Source: Carnegiea gigantea (lineage: Eukaryota; Streptophyta; Magnoliopsida; Caryophyllales; Cactaceae). Taken from it: DNA of 64,000 nucleotides. A program made the position numbers and the translations under genes. Position 1 is the first letter of the stretch. Each line of letters opens with the position of its first letter. Below the pieces are notes generated by a model that searched no databases, was not told the DNA's origin, and saw only the letters and a program-made list of their open reading frames with translations. Positions 1 to 10,657 of the stretch are shown here, piece after piece. The stretch is taken from assembly GCA_029747015.1 (NCBI GenBank), contig JAKOGI010000418.1:124001-188000 (forward strand), given 5' to 3'.

Positions 1-161
1 CTTCCACACTCGAAGGGAATATCATCCATCCCCATTCCCACTGATTGTAGGGACAAGCTTTTCAGGAATTTAAAAGGCTTGTACAGGATTGGGCGAGGGG
101 GAGCAGGGATTGAGGACGCAAGAACGAGGTCGTTTGATTGAGAGGAGTTGTTGAGAGCCAT
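1..161 (-). CDS. 5' end of an unrecognised host gene (partial, runs off the left edge)
   Basis: An open frame starts at ATG 161-159 and stays open for 53 codons to the edge of the window. It begins MALNNSSQSN, continues through a Pro-rich stretch (SIPAPPRPILYKPFKF) and is cut off after ...DDIPFECG. The ATG context AACAATGGC matches the plant start consensus. An AAACCCTAA telo-box lies just upstream and a TATA-like element about 75 bases upstream, so the gene is read leftwards. The Ser/Asn-rich start followed by basic and hydroxylated residues could be a transit peptide, but this is a guess. I do not recognise the protein. Base composition is clearly richer in C and G than the surrounding transposon DNA. 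A spurious ORF is possible because only 53 codons are visible. Confidence 0.55.
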   Translation of the reverse strand, partial: MALNNSSQSNDLVLASSIPAPPRPILYKPFKFLKSLSLQSVGMGMDDIPFECG

Positions 162-162
162 T

Positions 163-262
163 GTTGCTAGAGGAGAGAGATTAGGGTTTAAGGCTTTGCA
201 GGTTTCTCAGATTTTACAGTACTGAGAACAGGGCATATAAAAAGAGAACGAGAGAGAGAGAG
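163..262 (-). promoter_or_regulatory. Proximal promoter and 5' leader of the edge gene
   Basis: Read on the minus strand, this segment holds a (CT)n tract (250-262), a TATA-like TTTTTATATG (234-243) and a telo-box AAACCCTAA (181-189) ahead of the ATG. CT tracts and telo-boxes are common in core promoters of plant housekeeping and translation-related genes. With the TATA-like element at 234-243, the start site would fall near 200-210 and give a leader of about 45 bases. Confidence 0.45.
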
Positions 263-456
263 CACCCAAAATCTTTTAGAAGATTTCTTAGTTTGCAACG
301 GGTGTGAGACTTAAAAGCTTGTGGCTTGGGAAGGAAAAACACATCGAGCAACCAAGGGGCATACCTGTTCTCTTCGTTATGCCTGTTCTTTGCCGTCTGA
401 TCTTGATTAGACTTAATGGTATTAAGGCGGCTTCAGTACATCCCCTTATGCTGCAC
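263..456. other. Spacer between the edge gene and the truncated copia element
   Basis: No gene, repeat or LTR terminus was recognised here. It separates the promoter-like segment from the point where copia RNase H homology stops (about 457). It is probably the original upstream region of the edge gene, or a deletion junction. Confidence 0.3.
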
Positions 457-1424
457 TGAGGTACTCTTTCTATCAACTAGAAATCTAGCATAGTCAGCAT
501 CAGCATATCCAATAAGATCAAAATTGCAACCTCTAGGATACCATAAGGCTAAATTGGGTGTATGTTTCAAATATCTTAGTATCCGTTTCATAGCCTTAAG
601 GTGAGTTTCCTTAGGATTAGACTGAAAACGGGCACATAAACCAACACTAAAAACAATATCTGGTCTACTAGCGGTTAGGTATAGGAGGGACCCAATCATG
701 CCCCTATAGAGTTTCTCCTCAACTGAGGGACTCCCATCATCCATAACCAACCTGGTTGAACGAGAAATAGGAGTGTCTACGGGTTGGGCCAACTCCATCC
801 CAAAACGCTTAAGTAGCTCCTTGATATACTTTTGTTGATGGATCATGGTGCCGTTTGGAGTTTGCTTGATTTGTAAGCCTAAGAAAAAGTTAAGCTCACC
901 CATCATGCTCATCTCAAACTCACTCCTCATAATATTTGAAAATTCATTGCATAAATCATGATGAGTTGCACCAAATATAATGTCATCAACATATATTTGG
1001 ACAATAAATAAATGTTCCCCCTTAGATTTTAGAAACAAGGTATTGTCTACCTTGCCTCTTCTAAAATCATTTTCAATTAAAAACTTGACAACCGTTCGTA
1101 CCAAGCTCTAGGAGCTTGTTTTAGGCCATAAAGAGCTTTGTCAAGTTTGAAAACACGGTTAGGAAATTCACTGTTTTCAAAACCAGGGGGTTGTTTGACA
1201 TACACCTCTTCTTTAAGGTATTCATTGAGGAATGCACTTTTCACGTCCATTTGATATAGCTTGATTTCCATATGAGCTGCAAAGGCTATTAAGATTCGAA
1301 TAGCCTCAATTCTAGCAACTGGTGAAAAGGTTTCTTCATAATCGATCCCTTCTTCTTGATTATATCCTTGAACAACCAGCCGTGCCTTGTTCCTAGTGAC
1401 TGTTCCTGACTCATCCAGTTTGTT
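457..1424 (-). pseudogene. Copia reverse transcriptase and start of RNase H (broken)
   Basis: The fragment carries the copia RT landmarks: a start with [18 protein letters not shown] and [11 protein letters not shown] (1077-1271), then the catalytic YVDDIIFG near 1000, SLLYLTASRPDI, and the first RNase H block GYADADYA...VDRKSTS. Homology ends abruptly after KSTS at about 457. A frameshift lies near 1100, after the AWYERLSSF block. A TGA at about 1422-1424 replaces an expected sense codon just after GTNWVF. Both breaks abolish a full polymerase. Translation beyond 457 is unrelated flanking sequence. Confidence 0.85.
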
Positions 1425-3331
1425 TCAGAACACCCAGTTGGTTCCAATGATTGTTCTCTCTGCAGGTTTAGGTACAAGGTGCCATACTTTGTTTCGTTCA
1501 AATTGATGGAGCTCTTCTTGCATTGCCGTGACCCAATCTGAATCTGCAAGAGCTTCATTCACACTTTTTGGCTCAATGTTAGAAAGAAAAGCATAGAAAG
1601 CACAAAAATTCTTTAGTTTAGATCCAGTTTGCACTCCAGTATTAATATCTGACAAGATTTGATCAAGAGGGTGCGAACTATGGTGCTTCCATGGCCTAGG
1701 ATTAAGTGGATCCACAGACACATGCTCTGTTCTAACTGAAATGTGTGTAGGATCAGGCTCAAGAACACCTCCTGATCCTGTTTCTACACCTGTTTGCAAG
1801 CTTGTTCCTGAAGAACATGGTTCCGAATAGGGTTCAACGGTGTTACCCCCTGTTTGGTGTTCACCTTGCCTGCTGTTCTGAGAAACACCCTCAGGAGTTG
1901 TTTTCTCCATGATGTTCTTACCTCGTTTATCTTGGAGCAATACTTCTTTTCGAACAAGACCTAATTCAAGTTCATCTTCCTGTGCATCATTCTCACTCAA
2001 CAAGTTAGATTCATTAAAAAGCACATGCACACTTTCCTCAACACACAAGGTCCTTTTGTTAAAGACTTTGTATGCCTTGCTGTGAGAAGAATAGCCAAGA
2101 AATATTGCCTCATCACTCCTAGGGTCAAACTTTCCTAAGACATCCTTCCCATTATTATGCACAAAACACCTACAACCAAATGTTCTTAGGTGCGTAATAT
2201 TGGGTTTTCTGCCCTTGAAAAGTTCATAAGGAGTTTTGTTCAAAATGGGTCTGATCATGCATCTATTTATAATGTAACATGAGGTGTTCAATGCTTCTGC
2301 CCAGAAATACCTAGGAAGACCACTAGCAATAAGCATTGTTCTGGTCATGTCTTCCAGGGTGCGATTTTTGTGCTCAACCACCCCATTTTGTTGGGGTGTT
2401 CTTGGAGCTGAGAAGTTATGATCAACACCATGTTCATTACAATAGTTGATAAAACTTGCATTTTCAAACTCAGTTCCATGATCAGATCTCAAGTAATTAA
2501 GGAGTGTCCTACTCTCTTTTCAACCTTTTTGAGAAAGGCAATAAAATTCTCAAAGGTTTCATCTTTGGATGCCAAAAACAAGGTCCAAGTAAATCGAGAG
2601 TAATCATCCACTACAACAAGCACATACTTTTTCCCACCTCTACTAGTTATCCTCATGGGACCACACAAATCAATGTGTAATAATTCTAGAGGTCGGGTAG
2701 TGCTTACACATTTTTTCGATTTAAAAGAAGATCTGACTTGTTTGTCTTTTGCACAAGCTTCACATACCTTGTCATCATTAAATTTGATGGAAGGTAGTCC
2801 AATAACCAGGTCTTTTGAAACAAGTTTGTTTAACAAGGACAGGCTTGCATGACCTAGTCTCTTGTGCCATAGCATTATATCATCATTTAATGCATTTAAA
2901 CAAGTCAGATTATTTTGGGGAAGAGTGGAAATACAAACTTTATAAACATTTTGACATCGCTTCCCCCTCAACACAACATCTCCTGTGTCGTCATTCACAA
3001 CCAAGCAACGTGTTTTTGAAAACAGTACTAGGTTGTTCTTGTCACACAGTTGGGACACACTTAGCAAATTGTGTTTTAACCCATCAACTAAGTGCACATT
3101 ATCAATTAAGTGGGAGAGAGTTTTACCAATATTACCTATACCGATAATTGTCCCAGACTTGCCGTTTCCAAATGCTACACTCCCACCATTCAAAGCTGTA
3201 AGTGAGAGAAAATTTGATCTTTCACCAGTCATGTGCCGTGAACACCCACTATCAACAAACCACAACTGCCTGTTTTCAAGGGTGTTAGTGAGGTTGTTCG
3301 TAAGGTTGTTCTCTCTCACTTCAGCCTGCAA
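1425..3331 (-). pseudogene. Copia protease, GAG-pre-integrase and integrase (frameshifted)
   Basis: From 3331 leftwards: an aspartic protease site in WFVDSGCSRHMTG, a GAG-pre-integrase block (MLWHKRLGHASL), an HHCC-like region ending CEACAKDKQ, and the integrase core with LLHIDLCGP, VDDYSRFTW and then RSDHGTEFENASF and PQQNGVVEHKNR. The core is split by a frameshift near 2490: one frame ends RVGHSLIT, and the next base register resumes at RSDHGTE. Downstream a Ser/Thr/Gly-rich linker leads into the RT N-terminus (NEALADSDWVTAMQEELHQF). Family function would be polyprotein cleavage and cDNA insertion; the break makes it non-functional. Confidence 0.85.
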
Positions 3332-3337
3332 AACAAA

Positions 3338-5070
3338 TCACGGGTTAGTTTTGGGAACCCAGATCCACTTGGGTCCCATTCTTTTAGACATGTAAAGCTC
3401 ATCTTTTCTAATCCAGATTTGTTTCACATACCTTTCATTCTTTTCATTGGCATGTTTTCTTAAAGGGCAAGTGTATCTATAATGACCTGTTTTACCACAA
3501 TGAAAGCAAACGATGTTTTCAGGTAATCCCACATACTTTCTATGTATTGGGTAAACGGTCCGTTTATGCTTGTAACCAAGTCCCTTTTTGTTTCTACTGT
3601 GATGAGTGTTTAACCAATCAAGGGCTTGTGAAGATTTGTTCCAGCGTTTGTTTGTGGCAAGATCAGTTTCTAATTTTCTATGGTGGCATTCAAGCTCTGC
3701 TTTTCATTTAGCAGGGATTCAACTATTTCTTCCACTTCAAAGAGTTTTTTCTCTACTTGTGTATAATCGCCTTCTTTTAGAAAGAGGTCTTCTCTAAGCA
3801 CGTTAATATTCTCATGTAAACCGAGTTTTTCATTTTTGAGAATTTCATTTTCAAGCTCTAGGCCACGAACTTCTCTTTTTAGATCAGCACAGGTGTCTAT
3901 CAAATTATATAGAAGTTCTTCTAAAGTGGCTTTGTTAAGACCATGTACCTTGTTCTTGAGATCTGAGAAGCTGATTGTTGATTCATCATCTGAATCTGAA
4001 TCACTTTGTGCCATAAGTGCTACGACTCCTTCTTCAGCTTCAGATTCTCCTTCATCCTCAGAGGAATCTCCCCAAGCAGCCAGCATAGGTTTCGAGAATC
4101 GCTTGCCCAGATTGTTTACAGGGTGTTTTCGACCCTATTTTTGAGGGTGTTCGGGCATCTGATCTTCTCGAAGCAGAGGGCAATTTTTGACTAAGTGATC
4201 TGGTTTGCCGCACTTGAAACGCCCTGTGAGCTGTTCTTTAGGGGTGTTTATGGACTTACTGAAGTCTTTTCTTTTGTTGTTCTCCTTGACCTTTTTGACG
4301 AATTTCTTGAATTTTCTGGACATTAGAGCCATATCTTCATCTTCAAGGTCAGAGTCAGTGTCCTCAGGTGCTTTCAAGGCAAGCCCACGATCCTTCTTTT
4401 GCTCCTCTGTTTGTTGTGAGTTCTTTCGGAGTTCATAGGTCTGGAGATTACCAATCAACTCGTCGAGGGTGATCTTGTTCATGTCTTTAGCCTCTTAGAT
4501 GGCTGTTACTTTGGCCTCCCACGTAAGAGGTAAAATTCTGAGGATTTTCCTCACCAACTCTTTAGTGGTGAAAGATCTTCCCAGGGATTTTAACTCGTTC
4601 GTGATGTGGGTAAACCGTGTATACATATCCATCACAGTCTCACGATCACCCATATCAAACAACTCATATTGTCGCATAAGTAGCTCAATTCTAGATTGTT
4701 TAACTTGACTCGTACCTTCATGAGCAACTTGCAGGGCATTCCAGATAGCTTGGGTTGATTCACACTCAGAGATGCGAGTGTATTCATCGGGTCCTAGGCC
4801 AAAATATAGAAGCTTTTTGGCCTTGGCATTTTTCTCCATCTTTTTGTAGTCCTCGGCATCAAACTCATGAGGTTCTTTGGGAGCTGTTTTTCCTTCAGGA
4901 AGGGTTTTTATGGGAACAAAAGGCCCGTTCTTGATGAGCATCCATAACTCATAGTCTTCGGCTTGTATATAGTTCTCCATCCTATTCTTCCACCAACTAT
5001 AGTGTTGGCCATTGAAGTAAGGAGGGCGAGTAATGGATTGTCCTTCAAGAATTCCTTGTGGAGTACTCAT
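3338..5070 (-). pseudogene. Copia gag with coiled-coil and zinc knuckles (broken)
   Basis: The ATG at 5070 opens MSTPQGILEGQS and a UBN2/DUF4219-type gag core (RPPYFNGQHYSWWKNRM, SRIELLMRQYELFDM). In-frame stops follow at about 4492 and 4135. The middle carries a first knuckle whose first Cys is replaced (RFKCGKPDHLVKNC), an acidic DSSEDEGESEAEE segment and a Leu/Glu-rich coiled-coil (about 3700-4000). A frameshift near 3610 precedes an intact CX2CX4HX4C knuckle (CFHCGKTGHYRYTC, about 3500). Such gag proteins build the virus-like particle and bind the RNA. The start was chosen because it lies 43 bases inside the primer site and begins the conserved core. Confidence 0.8.
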
Positions 5071-5112
5071 CTTCAGAATCTCTCAAGGTGTTAACCTTTT
5101 GTAGGAGAACCT

Positions 5113-5124
5113 GCTCTGATACCA
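5113..5124 (-). other. Primer-binding site, initiator Met-tRNA type
   Basis: On the minus strand the sequence is TGGTATCAGAGC, a perfect match to the 12 bases pairing with the 3' end of plant initiator Met-tRNA. It lies two bases inside the LTR end (CAACA, then AG). This fixes both the orientation of the element and the inner LTR boundary. Confidence 0.9.
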
Positions 5125-5126
5125 CT

Positions 5127-6714
5127 TGTTGAATTCCAAGAGTACACAACCACAAGAGGGGGGTGAATTGTGGTGTCTGATTTTCGCGTTGTAAATAACA
5201 AACACCCTCACAGAGGTTATTCTCAGATGACAAACACCCTAGTGACTTGTTTGCAGGGGGGTTCTCAAATATTGCAAATGCGAAAATCACCAAGATAAAT
5301 GCGGAAAATAAAGCACACACACAATTTTTACGTGGAAAACACCTCTAGCCCAACTGAGGTGTGAAAAACCACGACCTACCTCGTGTAGGATTTAACCACT
5401 TTCACTAACGGGCTTCACACGTTACAAATGTAACACACCTTGTTACAACTTGCAACCACGTAACCTTCTTCTCTAAGAAGGTTTACACCACGTCCAAATC
5501 TCACCAGATTGGACACGTCCAAAGTCCACACGACTGAGGACCACTCACTCACTTTTCTGATCCAAGATCAGGGTTACAAAACACCTTACGGGGGTGCTTC
5601 TGATTTAAGCAGATGTAAGGTACAATGAGGTCCTAGTATGCCAATATCTTGAAAGCTCAGTTTAAACACAACTTATCTCGGTTTTTCTTTTCTCAAGCGT
5701 AACTCGAAAAATTCTTCTTACTAGAAAAACCACTTTTGAAATTTTCCCTTTTTGCGTATGTTGTGTATGTTTCTCGTCTTTTTTCCTCTATTCAAATGGG
5801 AGTGAAATGCTGAGATTTTAAACACAAAATCCAACGGTCAAAAACAAAGAGAGGTGAAAGAATCAGCTAAGTATGAAAAACGATTTTCAAGCAAGAAATA
5901 CTCCCCAACGGGTAATGATAAATTTTTCCCAAAATATAAGGGATTTGTTATCTTAAGAGATAACTCTTATCTTCCCATAGCCGTGAAGAAGATTCAAATG
6001 ACAACCAGAAATCTTCAGCTTTTGAAATTTTATCATATCCGAAAATATAGGCAAAGGGAATCTTTTAGTTTTGGCAATTCTCCCAAAACCTATTTTCGCA
6101 AATCTCCCATAACATTTTCAAGAAATATCCTTTCCAGAAAAATAGCAATCTTGGAATTTAAAGAAAGTATTCTGGAGATCTTAGCCAACCGAAATGAATT
6201 TTCAAAGATAACCGGGTATGGCCACTTCAGTTCAGAAACACCCTAGGCACCCTGTTTGCAGGGTTGTTCGCAACTGGTGTTCTGAAGCACTTAGCACAAA
6301 TACCGATTCAAGAGGTGTTTAAAATGACGTTTTCAATATTGGCATATTAACAAGAGTCTAAATAAATGAAACCTATATACCCAAGCCTTCTTGTTTTGAA
6401 CCAGTCATCTTGTCCAAGATTTGTAGAGCTGCTATGAACACCAAGGCCACCTTGTTTGCTGGGGTTGTTTTTTGCATTGCTAGAGTTCAGGAACATGCCT
6501 TACAATCAACTGTCGAGAGGGTGTTCTTGACTTAATATAGAATCACCAAGTAAAACCTGTTTTGAAGACTTGTTCTCACATGTAGCAAACCAGTTAATAC
6601 AATAAAGATCACAAGCACCAGTTAGGCCTGTTTGGAGATCGTGTTTGGAGCAACATTACTTGGACAAAGTTTTACACTTGGATTTGTTCTCATCAAAACT
6701 AAATATACTCAACA
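5127..6714 (-). repeat. 5' LTR of the SIRE-type copia element
   Basis: On the minus strand the LTR begins TGTTGAGTATATTTAG and ends GGAATTCAACA, so the termini form a 6-bp inverted repeat TGTTGA/TCAACA. The inner edge is set by the adjacent primer site. The outer edge is set by the switch to family B sequence at 6715. Length is 1,588 bp, in the range known for SIRE-like LTRs. The partner LTR is lost. The 130-codon plus-strand ORF inside it is not treated as a gene. Confidence 0.8.
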
Positions 6715-7065
6715 TGAAGTGCTTTCCAAAACAAGCATTTCACCCTCGTCAGGTTCATACTCATCAAATTTCGGAGGTAGGTTGAAATTAACCTCCTTGC
6801 CTTCGTCTTCTTGAACGTCTTCCAAACAGGCTTCCTTCTCTTCTCTTACATTGTCAACCTCATGACCTTTGTGACTATGGTCTACTTCCGATGATACCAA
6901 GGGCTGTCTAGCTTCCTTCCTTATTTCAAACCAGAAGGAGAGTAGATCAAATTCATGTTGTTGCAACTCGAGCTTTTTTCGCTGCCTCTTAAGGTCCGTT
7001 TGTTGCATCTTGAGATCAAAGGCATCAAATTTAGCTTTCAATTTGAGAAGTTTTCTAAAGGATGT
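6715..7065 (-). pseudogene. Family B ORF, copy B1 (start lost, 3' end lost)
   Basis: The translation matches the other family B copies (LKMQQTDLKRQ, HEFDLLSFWFE, KEVNFNLPPKFDEYEPDEGEM) but the start codon reads ACA at 7065-7063, where the other copies have ATG. The 3' part is replaced by SIRE LTR sequence after MLVLEST. Role unknown; see the B3 entry for the full-length description. Confidence 0.7.
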
Positions 7066-7208
7066 GGTGGGAGGTTACGGGTTGTGTTTTGGTGATGTGT
7101 TTAGGCTGATTTTTGGGATGGGTTTAGAATGTGTTTAAGGCTGACTTTGAGGGCGTATGAATGGCGTGGGTTTCAGGCCAAGTTCTGAACTTGCTTTGAT
7201 ACCAAATA
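6715..7208 (-). mobile_element. Family B copy 1 (B1), internal region, cut by the copia insertion
   Basis: This is the primer-site-proximal half of a family B internal region, colinear with B3, B4 and B5. The primer site (7193-7204, TGGTATCAAAGC on the minus strand) carries one mismatch to the Met-tRNA-type consensus and is followed by the usual four-base spacer and the LTR end. The polypurine end is missing because the SIRE LTR begins at 6714. Confidence 0.8.
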
Positions 7209-8010
7209 TAATGTATCTCCCTAGGGTCTATGCTAAAACTCAATTCAAGCAAAAGCTTCAAACCTCGAGAAAGTACGATCAAGGCAAAATCAAGAGAATG
7301 GCATGTTATAAGCTGGTTATGAATCAGCCAAAACGTAAGGAGGGGAATGGATTTAGAATCAAGGGATTCTAAACGGGAAAAGAAAAAGAAAGGATAGATA
7401 CTAAATAAATCTTTGGATACAAAAATCGCCACCAAAGACTAATCTAGGTAGAACTAAGCTTGTTCAAGGATGCAAAAACACCACCAAGAACAAGATTAGG
7501 GCCCTTAAACTATGATTAAGATGCAGAAACACCACTTAATTAAGTTCAAGACTACACTTGAACACCACCCTAAGCAGCCTAGTTAGATATAAGCAAGTTT
7601 AGTGCTTTAAGAGAAACAACAGCAATGCTCTGAAATCTGATTTCAATTGATATTCAAAGCTTGGTTACAAAATGAGCATTCTAAGGCCTCTATATAAACA
7701 TCCTGAGGCAGAATGCTAGCAAAGGAGGTTTCCTCCATAGGAAGGAAACGTCTAAGTAAGCTTAGCTAGGTGCTTAGGACTAATCTAGTTTACAAGCTTG
7801 ATTAATCTAAGCTAATTACAACCTGTAAGCTTAGTAATGCAAAACAAATGACTAAGCTTAACATTAAAACACTTAATTTAGCTTAATACATCAGAATACA
7901 AGAGAAAATAAACAAACAGTAGCGGTAAAGTTCTTTTCCCCTTTTCGGGTAGCCAATCAGATTGTAAGGTGCGGAATCTTCCTTTGTTTTCTAATTGGCT
8001 AGGCTCTTTC
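7209..8010 (-). repeat. Family B LTR (B1), left part
   Basis: On the minus strand this is the 3' portion of the 5' LTR of B1, ending GGGAGATACATTA where other copies have GGGAGATACATCA. A TATA-like TTTATATAG (minus) lies at about 7690-7698, at the same place as in the other copies. The LTR stops at 8010 where the Tekay element is inserted; it resumes at 19267. Confidence 0.85.
8006..8010. repeat. Target-site duplication CTTTC, left copy
   Basis: CTTTC directly abuts the TGTAACG terminus of the Tekay element and is repeated at 19267-19271. Undisturbed family B LTRs have a single ...GGCTCTTTCCAAGGC here, which confirms the insertion point. Confidence 0.9.
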
Positions 8011-10657
8011 TGTAACGCCCCAAAAATATACAAGATTCATTACTTATATTTACCTGCTTAAATTCACTAATGAGAAATAATAAACCAATGAACAGAGTGT
8101 TACCGCCGTCCAAAAAGGACAAGGCTTCCGTCATATACGAAAACTTAGCCATAAAACCAAAGTTTACCCTAAAAAGGGCATTCACACCATTGCAACCATT
8201 TAAACCATTTAGTTATTTACAGAAACGGTTTTAACATTCCAATCATCTCAAGGATTATACCAAAATACATAATTCACAGTTGCAACACAAAAATACATCA
8301 CAATATGATATGTTAGCATCTTAGCACTCCTACACCGCCAGTCACATGGACAGTCCTGGCTCACTTTTCACCTTCAGCCGTCCTACCCGCCTGAGAGTGG
8401 TTCACTGAACACTTTCCTAAAATAAAACATGAAAATATTTCGAATTGTAAGCCAAAGCTCAATGCATGCATTCCTGTAATGTTAAAGATACACTGAAAAT
8501 TTGTTTGGGTCCGCTTTGTAATTCATTTTAATTTTGAAACCGAGAATGAGACGCATATAAAACTGAATTGCCAATTATTATCTGTTAGTGCACCCCTTCA
8601 TAACTGTTACGATCTGTGAATAGGTGTACACCTGCCAAGCCGACTGGGGGGCCTGGCCTGAAGCCGTGTGGGTAACTGGAGGGCAATGCCTTATAACTGA
8701 TAACTGATGGGGTCACTAATTATGTGATAAAGCACTAATTAAATTGATTCATTAATGTACTTACCAAAACATTACGATTTTGATAAATACATGCTGATTT
8801 CTAAAGATACAAGCAATGAACGTGCCTGGAAGTTTTAAATGCAAGTTCACATAATAATAAGATGCACAAAAGTAGAGAGAATGAAAGCTTAGGCCTTCAT
8901 TCTGTTTAAAAGATCATTATAGGCACATGAGGTCAGAAATGAGCTTGTTCTTATAAATGATGCCTTTAAATAAAGCTAGCTTACAAGAATCTTTACAAAC
9001 CAGTTAATAGATTAAACTAAAATGATGAAACTATATAAACCATAGAAATGTGATTTAAGTCACGGTAGCAAGTTCAGAGCAAAAGGGATTATAAAGAGGG
9101 TACAGAAAGAATAATTCACAACTTATACTCCCAACCTCGAAATGAGACCTAAGACCCAATATGAAAAGCTTAGGAAGTTCTCTAAAACTTTCATTGAGGA
9201 CACATAACATGATTCCCGCGATAGGATTCCTAAAATGGGGCTAGAACACCAACCTATCAATTTTGAGCCCATCCTGCATAGGTTTAGTAAGATGACAATA
9301 ACTTTTTCCACAGACCTCGGATTAATACGATTGAAGAGCCATTTTAAAATTAACACACTAAGCTATGTAATCACTAAAAAGAATAATTTTTGGCGGCATC
9401 AATCATAACCAGTTTCATCTAAAATTTTGTCCTATTTTTTTGGAAATTCCAGCCTCACTGTTTGAGTTTGTTCCCTCACTTTTCACACAAATCCTCTACT
9501 TAAACCATTCCTTAAAAGCATGTAAACACACTTTGTCCATCCCAACATCATATAAAAACACCACACTCAATTCCACTTCATATTCATATCCAACAAGCTC
9601 ATTTTCTAGTCACATATACACATACTTCAACTTTAATACTAGTTTGGTCCAAATCATGCATTCTTGGATAAAATCCTAACTTAAGGTCAACTTGAACTTA
9701 CTCCCATCATTTCAAACCACCATAAACATCATAATAAAGTTCAATAGATTAAAAGATGATCAAAATCAAGGATAAAACAATCAATATCCAACACTTAAAC
9801 ATGAAGCTTGCATGATTAAGAAGTAACCCTAACCCTAGCATCATCTAACTTCAACTCCACCATGATCCATCACCAAAATAATTCTTAATTCAATCAAAAC
9901 AACATGATCCACCATTAAAACAACCAAAACAAGAAGCAAAATCAAAAATCCAAAGAACAAGATTGAAGCCACTTACTTTGAGCTTGAAATAAGTGGAGAT
10001 GGAGATGATATTTGGTGATTTTAAGGGTGGAAAATGATAGCCGGTGGAGGGAGGTGGTTGGAGGTTACAACCCTTACCGGAGGCTGGCCGAAAAATGGCC
10101 GAAAAACACCACAAAAGGGGCTAGGCTGCTGCTGTTCTGGTGAGGCCATGGGGTAGAGAGAAGGAGGAGAGAAGAAGAGAGAGAAAATGGCTTAAATTTA
10201 CTTGGTGCATAACAAAAGCTTAAGCAAAATAAATACTTAGCTGAAAATTAACCTTCAAAATCTACTTTTTACTAAGTATAATTAAGGCCTAACTAAAGGT
10301 AATTTGCTAAAGAAATAGGGTCAAGTCTTAGTGGACCGAAATTGGCCTTAAACGGGCTCGGGTCTAAAAACTAGCTCAAACCGAGTGCGCTTAAAAAACA
10401 ATTTATTTTTTTTTTCCAAAGCTCGACGTTAAATGTTTGTGGTATCCTGAAAAATAATTAAATCACTTAATTCATAAATATCAAGGCCTAATAATGATCT
10501 CCAGAATTTGATAAGAACAAAAACCCAAATTGCAAGGTGAGGGCCCATTTAAATTCTCCCAATTGAAATAACAAAGAAAACGATGATTTAAATGCGATGA
10601 AATTAATCACATGGATTCATGACATGAATAAACGTGATTTAGGGTTGGACTATTACA
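8011..10657 (-). repeat. 3' LTR of the Tekay-type element
   Basis: The plus strand reads TGTAACGCCCC at the left and ...GGGTTGGACTATTACA at the right, 2,647 bp. It aligns end to end with 16624-19266. Small ORFs within it (for example 9123-9356, 9440-9679 and 9890-10114) are not maintained between the two LTRs and are not annotated as genes. Confidence 0.9.

Larger units (their letters stand above)
457..6714 (-). mobile_element. SIRE-type Ty1/copia retrotransposon, 3'-truncated
   Basis: On the minus strand the element runs 5' LTR (6714-5127), primer site, gag, protease, integrase, reverse transcriptase, and stops inside RNase H at about 457. The order integrase before RT is Ty1/copia. The long gag with a coiled-coil, acidic segment and zinc knuckles, and the 1.6-kb LTR, point to the SIRE/Maximus lineage (family knowledge). 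RNase H end, any env-like ORF and 3' LTR are missing, so no target-site duplication can be tested. The right end joins a family B internal region at 6714/6715, which suggests insertion into B1. Several stops and at least three frameshifts make it defective. Confidence 0.85.

Noticed and set aside
2418..3395. Several plus-strand ORFs of 61-136 codons
   Set aside because: They are antisense to the copia protease-integrase region.
5854..6246. 130-codon plus-strand ORF
   Set aside because: It lies inside the SIRE LTR, on the strand opposite to the element, and shows no recognisable domain.
9890..10114. ORF in the Tekay LTR similar to one at 18516-18839
   Set aside because: The two LTR copies carry frameshifts against each other, and no family feature is visible; it is shared LTR sequence, not a gene.
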